Below, one piece after another: positions 25,497 to 36,550 of a stretch of 64,000 nt of DNA (the first letter of the stretch is position 1; every line of letters begins with the position of its first letter). A program made the position numbers and the translations under genes. The stretch is from Anaeromassilibacillus sp. An250 (GTDB lineage Bacteria > Bacillota > Clostridia > Oscillospirales > Acutalibacteraceae), in the NCBI RefSeq assembly GCF_002159845.1, contig NZ_NFJK01000001.1, positions 284,349 to 348,348 of the forward strand, written 5' to 3'. The notes under the pieces were generated by a model. That model did not search any database. It saw nothing but the letters and a program-made list of their open reading frames with translations, and was not told where the DNA came from.

Positions 25497-26228
25497 ATGC
25501 CTAATAAGATCTGTGTATTTGGTGATTCGGTGGCAAAAGGTGTTGTCTTCGATCACGTCAAACAGAAATATAGCCTTCTTAAAAATGGTTTTGCCGATCA
25601 ATTGGCTAATATCTTCTCGCTTTCTGTGACCAACTATGCAAAATTCGGATGTACGGTCACAAAGGGATTGGAACTTGTAAAGAAGCATCTGGACAAGATT
25701 CCGGACTATGACTATATCGTCTTAGAATTTGGCGGAAACGACTGTGATTTTGATTGGGCTGAGGTATCCAAAGCGCCAACTGCTCCCCAACGGAGCAAAA
25801 CGCCATTGCACTCTTTCATTGGCACTTATCGCGAGATGATCCGGCTAATCCGTGAAAATGGCGGCGTACCTGTGTTGCTTTCCCTGCCCCCAATTGATGC
25901 GGAGCGGTATTTCCAGTGGATTACACAGGGGTTGGATTCTGACGCCATCCTGCGTTTTTTGGGCGATGAAGCGCATATTTACCGTTGGCACGAAATGTAC
26001 AATATGGCGGTATATCGCGTTGCAAACGAAGAAAACGTCCCGCTGATCGACATCACCTCGGACTTTTTAGAGATGTGCCACTATCAATCCTGCTTCTGTG
26101 CGGATGGCATCCATCCTAACGAGAAAGGCCATGCCGCTATCACCAAGCAAATCGTCCAATTTGTGCAGGCATCCCCAGAAAAAGCGCTGGCACATTCCCC
26201 CTCCGCCCAGTCGTTGGCCTGTGGTTGA
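25497..26228 (+). CDS. SGNH/GDSL-family hydrolase
   Basis: A 243-residue cytoplasmic-looking esterase-type protein without a signal peptide. Block I is VFGDSVAKG with the catalytic Ser, block III is EFGGNDCDFD, and block V is DGIHPNEKGH with the catalytic Asp and His. Such enzymes hydrolyse esters, often acetyl groups on carbohydrates. It has its own promoter and terminator and follows the acylation pair, so a role in de-acetylation is plausible but unproven. The start at 25497 follows AGAGGTG. Confidence 0.88.
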   Translation: MPNKICVFGDSVAKGVVFDHVKQKYSLLKNGFADQLANIFSLSVTNYAKFGCTVTKGLELVKKHLDKIPDYDYIVLEFGGNDCDFDWAEVSKAPTAPQRSKTPLHSFIGTYREMIRLIRENGGVPVLLSLPPIDAERYFQWITQGLDSDAILRFLGDEAHIYRWHEMYNMAVYRVANEENVPLIDITSDFLEMCHYQSCFCADGIHPNEKGHAAITKQIVQFVQASPEKALAHSPSAQSLACG

Positions 26229-26294
26229 CCCGATCTGGCCGAGGGGTAGGAATTTTCTATCTTGCTTTTTTCCTCCTACATTCTTAATAAATCG

Positions 26295-26346
26295 AAGCAC
26301 TCCTAACAGGCGGTTACACAAACGGCCCGTTGGGAGTGCTTTATTT
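26295..26346 (+). terminator. Terminator of the SGNH hydrolase gene
   Basis: AAGCACTCC...AAC at 26295-26307 pairs with GTT...GGGAGTGCTT ending at about 26341, followed by TATTTT. Confidence 0.8.
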
Positions 26347-26373
26347 TCATAAGTTCTGTACTCTTATCCACAA

Positions 26374-26415
26374 AAGCGCCGCCTGTACAGATAAAAATCT
26401 GCACAGGCGGCGCTT
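26374..26415 (-). terminator. Terminator of the purine operon
   Basis: AAGCGCCGCCTGTACAG at 26374-26390 pairs with CTGCACAGGCGGCGCTT at 26399-26415 except for one position. The minus-strand transcript ends in TTTTG after purD. Confidence 0.9.
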
Positions 26416-26421
26416 GGTTCT

Positions 26422-27690
26422 TTATTTTACAATTTTTCCAATATCATGGCGATAATGTGCGCCATCAAAATGAATTTTCTCTACCGCAGCATAAGCTTTC
26501 TGGAGCGCTTCATCCAAGGTTGCTCCCCTTGCTGTGATGCCCAACACACGGCCGCCGTTTGTGTAAAATTTGCCATTTTCCAGCTTGGTGCCCGCATGAT
26601 AGACCACCGCGCCATCGACCTGTCCATTCTCATCCAAACCGGTGATCTCCAACCCCTTCGGGTACGAGCCCGGGTATCCGCCCGAAGCCATCACCACGCA
26701 GGCTGCCGCCCCATCGTACCACTCGATGGGCTGCTCTTCCAAGCGCTCTTCGATGACCGCCTGCATCACATCCACCAGATCGGTCTTCATTCGCGGAAGC
26801 ACCACCTGGGCCTCCGGGTCGCCAAAGCGGGAATTGTATTCGATCACCTTCGGGCCGTCCGGCGTCAGCATCAGGCCGAAATACAGGCATCCCTTGAAGG
26901 GACGGCCTTCCGCCTGCATCGCACGGATGGTCGGCAGGAAGATGGTCTCCATGCACGTCTGTGCCATCTCCTCCGTGTAGTGGGGGTTCGGGCTGATCGT
27001 TCCCATACCGCCTGTGTTCAGGCCCTGGTCGTTGTCTAAGGCACGCTTGTGGTCCTTGCTGGATACCATTGGCTTCACACATTTGCCGTCTGTAAACGCC
27101 AACACAGAGACCTCCGGGCCGGTGAGGAATTCTTCGACAACCACCTGGTTGCCAGATGCGCCGAACGCCTTGTCCTCCATGATCTTTTTGACAGCGTCCT
27201 TCGCCTCTTCCAGGTTCGCCGCAATCAGTACCCCCTTGCCCAGGGCAAGGCCGTCCGCCTTGACGACGATCGGAAACTGGTTGTTCTTCTCAATGTAAGC
27301 GACCGCCTCCTTGGGATCGCTGAACACCTCATACCGTGCAGTGGGAATGTGGTATTTCTTCATCAAATTTTTCGAAAAGACCTTGCTGCTCTCGATCTGA
27401 GCTGCTGCGGCATTCGGGCCAAAGGCCGGGATGCCCGCCGCCTCAAAGCGGTCCACCATGCCCGCTGCAAGTGGATCATCCGGTGCGACAAAGACCAAAT
27501 CGATCTGGTTGTCCTTTGCAAAGGCGACCGCTCCATCCAAATCCATCGCGGAGATGCCCACACATTCGGCGTCCTTGGAAATGCCGCCATTGCCGGGCGC
27601 ACAATAGATTTTGTCCACCTTCGGGCTTTCCTTTAATTTGCGGATAATCGCGTGCTCACGCCCGCCTCCGCCTATCACCAAAATCTTCAT
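26422..27690 (-). CDS. purD: Phosphoribosylamine-glycine ligase
   Basis: A 422-residue GAR synthetase of normal length. The N-terminal MKILVIGGGGREHAI segment, ATP-grasp core (VVKADGLALGKGV) and PGGPEAQ-like signature (SRFGDPEAQVVLPR) are present. It joins phosphoribosylamine and glycine with ATP in the second step of de novo purine synthesis. It is the last gene of the minus-strand purE-M-N-O-H-D operon, 18 bp after purH, with a good GGAGGA site. Confidence 0.95.
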   Translation of the reverse strand: MKILVIGGGGREHAIIRKLKESPKVDKIYCAPGNGGISKDAECVGISAMDLDGAVAFAKDNQIDLVFVAPDDPLAAGMVDRFEAAGIPAFGPNAAAAQIESSKVFSKNLMKKYHIPTARYEVFSDPKEAVAYIEKNNQFPIVVKADGLALGKGVLIAANLEEAKDAVKKIMEDKAFGASGNQVVVEEFLTGPEVSVLAFTDGKCVKPMVSSKDHKRALDNDQGLNTGGMGTISPNPHYTEEMAQTCMETIFLPTIRAMQAEGRPFKGCLYFGLMLTPDGPKVIEYNSRFGDPEAQVVLPRMKTDLVDVMQAVIEERLEEQPIEWYDGAAACVVMASGGYPGSYPKGLEITGLDENGQVDGAVVYHAGTKLENGKFYTNGGRVLGITARGATLDEALQKAYAAVEKIHFDGAHYRHDIGKIVK

Positions 27691-27708
27691 ATCGAATCCT
27701 CCGATGCA

Positions 27709-28887
27709 TCAATGGTGGAACAAACGCAAGCCGGTGAAGGCCATTGCAATGCCGTACTTATTGCAGGTCTCGATGACATTGTCGTCGCGGATCGAGCCAC
27801 CCGGCTCTGCAATATACTGCACACCCGTCTTGTGGGCGCGTTCGATGTTGTCCCCGAACGGGAAGAACGCATCGGACCCCAAGGAAACGCCGGTCAGCGT
27901 ATCCAGCCATGCGCGCTTTTCCTCCCGGGTCAGCGGCTCGGGCTTTTCCGCAAAGAGGTTCTCCCAAGTGCCGTCCGCCAGCACGTCCATGTATTCGTCG
28001 GAGATATAGACGTCGATGGTGTTGTCGCGGTCCGGACGGCGGATGCCCTCCTTAAATTTCAGGCCGAGCACCTTCGGATGCTGGCGCAGGAACCAGATAT
28101 CCGCCTTATTGCCCGCCAAACGGGTGCAATGAATACGGGACTGCTGGCCAGCGCCCACGCCGATCACCTGGCCGCCCTTTGCGTAGCAGACGGAGTTGGA
28201 CTGCGTGTATTTCAGCGCAATCAGGGAAATCAGCAGGTCGCGCTTTGCATCTTCAGGGATATTCTTGTTGTCCGTCACCACATTGGAGAGCATGGCTTCG
28301 TCGATTTTGACCTCATTGCGGCCCTGCTCAAACGTGACACCGTATACATCCTTGCACTCCACCGGGGCAGGCTTATAGTCCGGGTCGATCTTCACCACAT
28401 TGTAGTTGCCCTTACGCTTCGTCTTGAGGATTTCCAGCGCTTCGTCGGTATAACCGGGGGCGATGATGCCGTCGGATACCTCGCGGGCCAACAGCGTCGC
28501 GGTTTCTTTGTCGCAGACGTCGGACAGCGCCGCCCAGTCGCCATAGGAGGACATGCGGTCTGCACCGCGTGCGCGTGCATAAGCGCTCGCAATCGGGGAC
28601 AGTTCCAGGTCGTCCACAAAATAGATCTTCTTTTCCACATCGCTCAGCGGCAGGCCAACCGCCGCTCCCGCCGGGCTGACATGCTTAAAGGAAGCCGCTG
28701 CCGGAAGGCCGGTGGCCTCTTTCAGCTCCTTGACCAACTGCCAGCTATTGAACGCATCCAGGAAATTGATATAGCCGGGTTTGCCGTTGAGGACCTCGAT
28801 CGGCAATTCGCCGCCGTCCTTCATAAAAATGCGGGACGGCTTCTGATTCGGGTTGCACCCATATTTCAACAAGAGTTCGTTTGCCAT
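27709..28887 (-). CDS. purH: AICAR transformylase, stand-alone (PurH C-terminal type)
   Basis: A 392-residue protein covering the AICAR formyltransferase part only (LLKYGCNPNQKPSR, FKHVSPAGAAVG, GQQSRIHCTRLAG, SDAFFPFGDNIE and a closing FTGLRLFHH). It lacks the N-terminal IMP cyclohydrolase domain of the usual bifunctional PurH of about 510 residues. It formylates AICAR from 10-formyl-THF. The missing activity is supplied by the next-upstream gene, a PurO-like cyclohydrolase. GGAGGA precedes the start. Confidence 0.92.
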   Translation of the reverse strand: MANELLLKYGCNPNQKPSRIFMKDGGELPIEVLNGKPGYINFLDAFNSWQLVKELKEATGLPAAASFKHVSPAGAAVGLPLSDVEKKIYFVDDLELSPIASAYARARGADRMSSYGDWAALSDVCDKETATLLAREVSDGIIAPGYTDEALEILKTKRKGNYNVVKIDPDYKPAPVECKDVYGVTFEQGRNEVKIDEAMLSNVVTDNKNIPEDAKRDLLISLIALKYTQSNSVCYAKGGQVIGVGAGQQSRIHCTRLAGNKADIWFLRQHPKVLGLKFKEGIRRPDRDNTIDVYISDEYMDVLADGTWENLFAEKPEPLTREEKRAWLDTLTGVSLGSDAFFPFGDNIERAHKTGVQYIAEPGGSIRDDNVIETCNKYGIAMAFTGLRLFHH

Positions 28888-28899
28888 TTTATACTCCTC

Positions 28900-29610
28900 C
28901 TATTCCTGATTCTTGTTCACGATCCGGGTTTCTGTCTCCCCTGTTGCTAAATCGATGTAACGGGTAAACAGGGATACTTTATTATCTGCATTCAAAGCAT
29001 TCCATACCATCGCGGTAAAGGCGTCGATGTCCCCTTCCAGCTTGACCTGGGTCGGCTCGCCCTCAAAAGATGGCAGCGGGTTTCCATCCCCCTCATAGGT
29101 ATGGATGAAATGGCCCTCGCCAGCGCGCGGCGCATCGTAGTCAAAGAAATAGCGGCGGGTCGAGGATTCATCCCCATCCGCGCTCTTCAAAATGGAGAGC
29201 TTATAGCAATTCGTCTCCAGCTCCACCACGCCCGAAATGCGCGGGGTGAAGTTCGGGCCGTCCGGCTCAAATGTCCGCGTGCGCAGCGCGTCCTCAAAGC
29301 TCTTCCCCTGCTGCAAAAAGTCATAGATGGTGTCCGTCTGGTCGCCGTTCGTCACCACAGTCGTCTTTTCCAAAACGCGGACGGGCGAATAGATGATGAG
29401 GGACGGGTCCACCATTTTGCTTTCATCAAAGGCCTTTGTCTTAATCCCTGCTCCATCTTCCACAAAGACACGGTTGCGGCTGTTTTCGCTGCGGCCCATA
29501 ATGAAATACGCGATCACTGCATGTTTGCCATCCGCGCTGCGGCCCAGCACAATGCCGCGCCCCGGATAGGAATTGGAGTACAGCTCCTCCGCCAAATTCT
29601 TCGTTACCAT
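28900..29610 (-). CDS. purO: IMP cyclohydrolase, PurO-like
   Basis: A 236-residue protein (LAEELYSNSYPGRGIVLGRS, YFIMGRSENSRNRVF, SLIIYSPVRVLE, GPNFTPRISG) matching the PurO-like IMP cyclohydrolase family, unrelated in fold to the PurH cyclase domain. It closes FAICAR to IMP, the last step of the pathway. It sits directly upstream of the stand-alone AICAR transformylase (12 bp), so the two genes together replace bifunctional PurH. The longer frame to 29817 runs into purN and is not used. Confidence 0.9.
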   Translation of the reverse strand: MVTKNLAEELYSNSYPGRGIVLGRSADGKHAVIAYFIMGRSENSRNRVFVEDGAGIKTKAFDESKMVDPSLIIYSPVRVLEKTTVVTNGDQTDTIYDFLQQGKSFEDALRTRTFEPDGPNFTPRISGVVELETNCYKLSILKSADGDESSTRRYFFDYDAPRAGEGHFIHTYEGDGNPLPSFEGEPTQVKLEGDIDAFTAMVWNALNADNKVSLFTRYIDLATGETETRIVNKNQE

Positions 29611-29629
29611 GTTCGTTCCGTCCTTTCCC

Positions 29630-30256
29630 TTAATCCAAGATCCTGGTCCTGCCGTTTTCCACAACAATCTTTCCTGCGCAGAACAGCTCGACCGCCCGCG
29701 GCAGGAGCTTCCACTCCGCCTGCTCCATGATCCGGCGTTGCAACGTTTCCGGCGTATCGTCCGGAAGCACCTCCACCGCCTTCTGCAAGATGATCGGGCC
29801 GCCGTCGCACACTTCATTCACGAAATGCACCGTCGCGCCGCTCACCTTGACGCCCTTTTCCAGGGCCGCTTCATGGACATGCAGCCCGTAGAATCCCGGC
29901 CCGCAGAAAGATGGGATCAGGGCCGGATGTACATTGATGATTTGATTCTCATATTGCCGGATGACCGTCTCGCTGATAATGGTCATAAAGCCCGCCAACA
30001 CAACCAGCTGAATTTGAAATTCCTCCAACAAGGCAAGCAGGGCAGCGTCATAATCCGCCTGCTCTGCAAACCCTTTGCGCAGCAATACACGGGTGGGAAT
30101 CCCCGCCTTCTTAGCGCGTTCCAGCGCAAAGGCGTCCGTTCGGCTGGAAATCACCAGCGAAATGGCACCATTTTGTATCTGCCCGGTCGCTTGGGCGTCA
30201 ATCAGCGCCTGTAGGTTGGTGCCGCCCCCGGAAACCAGAACGGCGATGTTTAACAT
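29630..30256 (-). CDS. purN: Phosphoribosylglycinamide formyltransferase
   Basis: A 208-residue 10-formyl-THF-dependent GAR transformylase. It has [27 protein letters not shown], the catalytic [11 protein letters not shown] (Asn and His), and [18 protein letters not shown] with the active-site Asp. Its start overlaps the purM stop by 7 bp. Third step of purine synthesis. Confidence 0.95.
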   Translation of the reverse strand: MLNIAVLVSGGGTNLQALIDAQATGQIQNGAISLVISSRTDAFALERAKKAGIPTRVLLRKGFAEQADYDAALLALLEEFQIQLVVLAGFMTIISETVIRQYENQIINVHPALIPSFCGPGFYGLHVHEAALEKGVKVSGATVHFVNEVCDGGPIILQKAVEVLPDDTPETLQRRIMEQAEWKLLPRAVELFCAGKIVVENGRTRILD

Positions 30257-31290
30257 AGGACGACGCCCTCCTCACCGGGGACCACCTCGCCCATGACGAA
30301 CGCATCGGTGCCAGCCTCTTTGAGGGCCGCCAACGCGGTATCCACCCGGTCCTTTGCCACGGCGATGCACATTCCCACGCCCATGTTGAAGGTGTTGTAC
30401 ATCTCGCGGGTGGGAATGGCGCCCGTCTTCTGCATCAGGTCAAAAATCGGGAGCTTCGGGATCGAAGCGGTATCGATCTTTGCCGTCAGGCCGTTTTTGA
30501 GCATGCGCGGGATATTCTCAAAGAACCCGCCGCCGGTGATGTGGGAAATCGCCTTGACCTCGCAGCGCTCCAGCAGCGCAAGCACCGGCTTCACATAGAG
30601 CTTCGTCGGGGTCAGCAGCGTCTCGCCGAGCGTCCCTCCCAGCTCCGGTACATAGAGCCGGACATTCTCTTCATCGATTGCAAAGAGCTTGCGCACAAGG
30701 GAAAAACCGTTGGAGTGTACGCCGGAGGAGGGAAGCCCGATCAAGGCATCTCCCGCCTCCAACTTCGATCCATCGACGATCTTTTCCCGGTCCACAATGC
30801 CCACGCAGAAGCCCGCCAGGTCGTATTCGTCCACCGGATAGAAGCCGGGCATTTCCGCGGTCTCGCCGCCGATCAACGCGCAGCCGGACTGCACGCAGCC
30901 CTCCGCCACGCCGGAGACGATCGCCGCCACCTTTTCCGGCACGTTCTTCCCCACAGCCACATAGTCCAGGAAAAACAGCGGCTTCGCGCCGCAGCAAACT
31001 ACATCGTTCGCACACATGGCCACACAGTCGATGCCGACGGTGTCGTGCTTATCGAGCAGGAAGGCGATCTTGAGCTTCGTGCCCACGCCGTCCGTACCGC
31101 TCACGAGCACCGGCTCTTTCATCCCGCTGAGATTCGGCTGGAACAGCCCGCCAAAGCCGCCGATCCCGGAGACAACGCCGGGGATCTGCGTACGCGCCAC
31201 ATGGCTCTTCATCAATTCTACCGCTTTGTAGCCGGCGGTTACATCCACGCCCGCCTCTTTATACCGATCGCTATAGCTGTTTTTGTTCAT
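30250..31290 (-). CDS. purM: Phosphoribosylformylglycinamidine cyclo-ligase (AIR synthetase)
   Basis: A 346-residue ATP-dependent AIR synthetase of the PurM superfamily. It has [79 protein letters not shown] and [14 protein letters not shown], all conserved. It forms the imidazole ring of AIR. It overlaps purN and lies 36 bp after purE, with GAGAGGAG before the start. Confidence 0.96.
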   Translation of the reverse strand: MNKNSYSDRYKEAGVDVTAGYKAVELMKSHVARTQIPGVVSGIGGFGGLFQPNLSGMKEPVLVSGTDGVGTKLKIAFLLDKHDTVGIDCVAMCANDVVCCGAKPLFFLDYVAVGKNVPEKVAAIVSGVAEGCVQSGCALIGGETAEMPGFYPVDEYDLAGFCVGIVDREKIVDGSKLEAGDALIGLPSSGVHSNGFSLVRKLFAIDEENVRLYVPELGGTLGETLLTPTKLYVKPVLALLERCEVKAISHITGGGFFENIPRMLKNGLTAKIDTASIPKLPIFDLMQKTGAIPTREMYNTFNMGVGMCIAVAKDRVDTALAALKEAGTDAFVMGEVVPGEEGVVLC

Positions 31291-31326
31291 ACGTTACTCC
31301 TCTCCGGCAACGCCGGTCTCACAATA

Positions 31327-31830
31327 TTAAAGTTCCGCCACTTTTTCCTGGATGGCGGCGTCTTTTTTCGCCACGCCGTCCGCCATCTGCTGCTTCATCT
31401 CCAGGAGCTTTGCCGCCAGCGTCTCATCCGAGAGGGCCAGCATCTGTGCAGCCAGAATCGCTGCATTGTCGGCGCCGTCGATTGCAACCGTCGCCACCGG
31501 GATTCCGCTGGGCATCTGTACGGTTGCCAAGAGTGCATCCAAACCGTCCAAGGTCGAGGACTTGATCGGGATGCCAATCACCGGAAGGGTGGTGTGGGCC
31601 GCCAGCACACCGCCCAGATGCGCCGCCTTGCCTGCTGCTGCGATAATTACACCAAAGCCGTTCTGCACCGCATTCTGTGCAAATTCCGCCGCCGCATGGG
31701 GCGTTCTGTGCGCGGACATCACGTGTACCTCCACCGGGATCTCCAGCGCTTTGAGGCGTTTGATTGCTGCGGAAACCGTGGGGAAGTCGCTGTCGCTGCC
31801 CATAATCACTGCCACTTTTTTGACTGCCAT
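31327..31830 (-). CDS. purE: 5-(carboxyamino)imidazole ribonucleotide mutase (class I PurE)
   Basis: A 167-residue class I PurE: VAVIMGSDSDFPTV, VHVMSAHRTPHA, AAAGKAAHLGGVLAAHTTLPVIGIP. It shifts the carboxyl group from N5-CAIR to CAIR. It is the first enzyme gene of the operon; no purK is seen nearby, so carboxylation may be encoded elsewhere or spontaneous. Upstream lie a terminator-like hairpin and a 24-codon leader ORF. AGGAG lies about 10 bp before the start. Confidence 0.95.
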   Translation of the reverse strand: MAVKKVAVIMGSDSDFPTVSAAIKRLKALEIPVEVHVMSAHRTPHAAAEFAQNAVQNGFGVIIAAAGKAAHLGGVLAAHTTLPVIGIPIKSSTLDGLDALLATVQMPSGIPVATVAIDGADNAAILAAQMLALSDETLAAKLLEMKQQMADGVAKKDAAIQEKVAEL

Positions 31831-31885
31831 ACTTTTACACGCTCCTGTTTCTTAAAAGTCTGAAGATTTCCATCCGCAGGAAGAC

Positions 31886-31922
31886 ATAAAAACAAGGCTG
31901 CGACGGCAAAACGACGCAGCCT
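31886..31922 (-). terminator. Terminator/attenuator between the leader ORF and purE
   Basis: AGGCTGCG and CGCAGCCT (31895-31902 and 31915-31922) form a stem extended by two C-G pairs. On the minus strand it is followed by TTGTTTTT, 60 bp before purE. It starts 7 bp after the leader ORF stop. Confidence 0.75.
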
Positions 31923-31928
31923 ATCTTT

Positions 31929-32003
31929 TTATGCAAAAATGGACATGGATACACCCATCCGGCGAATCACGAACGCCCCTTTGCGAACGGAAATCCTCTT
32001 CAT
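31929..32003 (-). CDS. 24-residue basic leader peptide upstream of purE
   Basis: An ATG at 32003, preceded by a near-perfect CGGAGGT site, opens a 24-codon frame: MKRISVRKGAFVIRRMGVSM and four more residues. It is strongly basic at the N-terminus with a hydrophobic end. The stop is directly followed by an intrinsic terminator and then purE. This is the layout of a leader peptide or attenuator, or of an independent small-protein gene. No family is recognised; SpoVM was considered and does not match well. Confidence 0.55.
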   Translation of the reverse strand: MKRISVRKGAFVIRRMGVSMSIFA

Positions 32004-32196
32004 TGCTATACCTCCGTCTCCTTTTCTGCCTCCGGCTTTTCCGGACGCCACGGCCGGCACGCAAAATTCTACATCTATTTTAGGATATTTTCCGTACAAA
32101 AGCAAGCTATTTCCAGGGAATTCGTGTTTTCGTCCAGTTCAGATGATGTTTCCAGCTTTTTCTCCTCCATTTTGTATATTCTGACGCAACGATGGG

Positions 32197-33099
32197 TTAT
32201 TTTGCAAGGTTTGTATCATCCGACACAAACTCCTTGAGGGAGGTCGCCAAGCCCGCGAGCGATTGCAAATTGGATGGGATGATAATCTTGGTCGCCTTGC
32301 CGTCCGCCGCTTTCTCGAACGCCTCCAAGCTCTTGATCGCGATAACGCCCTCGCCCGGATTTGCCTCATTCAACATCTTAATGCTGTCAGCCAGGGCTTT
32401 CTGCACCGAGAGGATGGCCTCCGCCTCGCCCTGCGCCTCGCGGATCTTAGCCTCCTTCAACGCTTCCGCGTGCAGGATGGCAGACTCCTTTTCACCCTCT
32501 GCAATCAGGACTGCGCTGCGCTTTTGGCCTTCTGCTTCCAAGATCTTGGCGCGGCGCTCACGCTCGGCCTTCATCTGCTTTTCCATGGAATCCTGGATTT
32601 CCGCCGGCGGCAGGATATTCTTCAATTCCACGCGGTTGACTTTGATCCCCCAGGGATCGGTCGCCTCGTCCAATATCTGGCGAATCTGCGTATTGATGAC
32701 ATCGCGGGAGGTCAGCGTGTGGTCCAGCTCCAGATCGCCGATGATGTTGCGCAGGGTGGTCGCGCTCAGGTTTTCGATTGCGGAAATCGGGCTTTCCACA
32801 CCGTATGCATAGAGCTTCGGGTCCGTGATCTGGAAATACACAACCGTATCAATCTGCATGGTCACGTTATCCTTGGTGATTACCGGCTGGGGCGGGAAAT
32901 CGATCACCTGCTCCTTTAAAGAAACCTTTTTGGCAATCTTATCCAGGAACGGAATCTTGACATGCAGGCCGGTTTCCCAGGTCACATGGTACGCGCCCAG
33001 ACGCTCCATGACATACGCATGGGCCTGCGGAACGATTTTGATATTGGCAATGATGATCACAATCAGCAGTAAAACAAGTATCGCAATTACATATGGCAT
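32197..33099 (-). CDS. SPFH/Band 7 (stomatin-like) membrane protein
   Basis: A 300-residue protein with one N-terminal membrane helix (VIAILVLLLIVIIIANI), then the Band 7 domain (VPQAHAYVMERLGAYHVTWETGLHVKIPFLDK, VIDFPPQPVITKDNVTM) and a long charged helix rich in Ala/Glu/Lys (QMKAERERRAKILEAEGQ). It is of the paraslipin/QmcA type. Such proteins form membrane scaffolds and pair with NfeD proteins. The NfeD-type gene lies directly upstream on the same strand (39 bp). AAAGGAG precedes the start. Confidence 0.92.
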   Translation of the reverse strand: MPYVIAILVLLLIVIIIANIKIVPQAHAYVMERLGAYHVTWETGLHVKIPFLDKIAKKVSLKEQVIDFPPQPVITKDNVTMQIDTVVYFQITDPKLYAYGVESPISAIENLSATTLRNIIGDLELDHTLTSRDVINTQIRQILDEATDPWGIKVNRVELKNILPPAEIQDSMEKQMKAERERRAKILEAEGQKRSAVLIAEGEKESAILHAEALKEAKIREAQGEAEAILSVQKALADSIKMLNEANPGEGVIAIKSLEAFEKAADGKATKIIIPSNLQSLAGLATSLKEFVSDDTNLAK

Positions 33100-33138
33100 A
33101 AACCATTCTCCTTTGTTCTTCTCTCGTTAAGTTCGTCG

Positions 33139-33591
33139 TTATTCGGTCTTCAGATAGTGATTCTCCGGTTCTACAATCAGTTTTACCCCTTCGATCGCTT
33201 TGATGACGACATTCTCTCCTTCCGGCAACACGGAGCCGTCGGCGGAACGCGCTGTCCAGACGCTGCCGAGCACGGTCACCTGGCCAATCCCTTCCGTGTT
33301 ATCGATCCGCGCTGTGACAATGCCAGTTTTCCCTATGTAGCGTCCTGCATTTGTGTCCACCTTTTGAAAGTGCATCACCTTTTTGACCATGGGGCGGCTG
33401 ATCAAGAGCGCCAAAGCCGTGACGCCGGCAAATACAGCCGTCTGTACCCAAAACGGCGCTCCGCACAGGCCAGCGATCAGCGCTCCTACACCGCCAATTG
33501 CCATCCAAACGGAAACCAACTGCACGGTACACGCCTCAACTACAACGGCGATGACGATGACCACAAGCCAAAAAATGGAACTTCCTCCCAT
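33139..33591 (-). CDS. NfeD-like membrane protein (short form)
   Basis: A 150-residue protein with about four N-terminal hydrophobic helices and a C-terminal OB-fold (IGKTGIVTARIDNTEGIGQVTVLGSVWTARS, VIKAIEGVKLIVE). This is the short NfeD form without the serine protease domain. It is the operon partner of the Band 7 gene downstream; the pair is thought to organise membrane domains. A strong GGAGGTG site precedes the start. Confidence 0.9.
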   Translation of the reverse strand: MGGSSIFWLVVIVIAVVVEACTVQLVSVWMAIGGVGALIAGLCGAPFWVQTAVFAGVTALALLISRPMVKKVMHFQKVDTNAGRYIGKTGIVTARIDNTEGIGQVTVLGSVWTARSADGSVLPEGENVVIKAIEGVKLIVEPENHYLKTE

Positions 33592-34129
33592 TGTCGCACC
33601 TCCTTTCCGGTGATGTGCCTATCTTACCATACCCAGCCGATTTCCTCAAACCGCGGAAAAAGACAGGGAAGGCGGATTTCGGCCTCTTTTGAAAAGCTAC
33701 TCCTTTCTCCTAGCCGGGACGTTCCAAAGGCAATTCAGGCTTCTTCAATCGTGAAAAAGGTCCATTTCCGAGCAATGCTTACAAATCTGTAACAAGTCTA
33801 TGGGAAAATTTGGACAAGGTCGTGACGATCACCAAATGGATGGTTGGTACAAGGCGTATAGAACCAAGTGATCTTCCATCACCTCAAGACGCTGCCTTTT
33901 CGTTTGTTCCACCCCATTTTTGCCACCAGAAAGCAAGAAGATTGGAAACAACAGTATGCACTTCGTCAATCCAATTCACATTTGCCCTCCACTAAAAATT
34001 TGATTTGTGTTTCATTGTCCCTATCTTATCACAAGTCCAAGAGCGTGGAAACATGCTCTTTCTAGCCGGACTTCCCACCGTTTGGATAAACGGCGCCGCG
34101 GTCATAAATTTACATCTAAAATAATAAAG
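33592..34129. other. Intergenic region between nfeD and the groEL 3' end
   Basis: About 540 bp without a credible gene. Short frames occur, for example at 33868-34065 plus, but none has a ribosome-binding site with plausible composition. It presumably contains the nfeD promoter; none stood out. Confidence 0.5.
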
Positions 34130-34163
34130 AAGCCCTGGGTTCCGCAAAAGTGAAACCCAGGGT
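34130..34163 (-). terminator. Terminator of groES-groEL
   Basis: CCCTGGGTT at 34133-34141 and AACCCAGGG at 34154-34162 form the stem. The minus-strand transcript continues into a T-rich stretch (TTCTTTATTATTTT). Confidence 0.85.
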
Positions 34164-34188
34164 CCAAAACTTCTTATTGCAATTTGGA

Positions 34189-35820
<1,632 letters not shown>

Positions 35821-35864
35821 CTATTCCTCCAAATATGATACTATAAATTCTCTTAAATACTTAT

Positions 35865-36149
<285 letters not shown>

Positions 36150-36245
36150 TTAAATTTCCTCCTTCAGAAATAGATCCTACAAAATCCATGCATACCCTTT
36201 CAAACTGCTCGACGCTTTGACCGCGCCGCTTGAAACGATATGTTC

Positions 36246-36272
36246 TTAGCACTCACTATCTCTGAGTGCTAA
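36246..36272. promoter_or_regulatory. CIRCE element (HrcA operator)
   Basis: TTAGCACTC, 9 bp, GAGTGCTAA: a perfect match to the consensus inverted repeat bound by the heat-shock repressor HrcA. It lies just downstream of the -10 box of the groES promoter. Confidence 0.98.
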
Positions 36273-36276
36273 GACT

Positions 36277-36305
36277 ATTTTAGCCACTTACGCAGGAAAA
36301 ATCAA
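36277..36305 (-). promoter_or_regulatory. Sigma-A promoter of groES-groEL
   Basis: On the minus strand TTGATT (36305-36300), a 17-bp spacer and TAAAAT (36282-36277), with CIRCE starting 5 bp downstream. Confidence 0.85.
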
Positions 36306-36550
36306 GGGGTTTTTCCCGAAAAAATGCAATTTCATAAATTATTTACAATTCACCCAGAAATATGCAAAGCAGGGCCGGATTTCCAAGGGGAGTCCACAAA
36401 ATATGGCGGGTTCAAGCCATTGCTCCTACAACCGGCCACATGCGCTATAAAAGCCTTTCCGCACACTCTCCCTGAAATTTCCAGCCCTCTTCTTGCATTT
36501 CTGCTTCGGCAACCAGCCGCTTTTGCCGTAGCGGACTGGCTGTCCATCTG

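Noticed and set aside
31929..32003. The small ORF upstream of purE as SpoVM
   Set aside because: The length is similar, but the LPKFLGG-type core of SpoVM is absent; only the basic start is shared.
33868..34065. A 65-codon plus-strand frame in the nfeD-groEL gap
   Set aside because: No ribosome-binding site, biased composition and no recognisable pattern.
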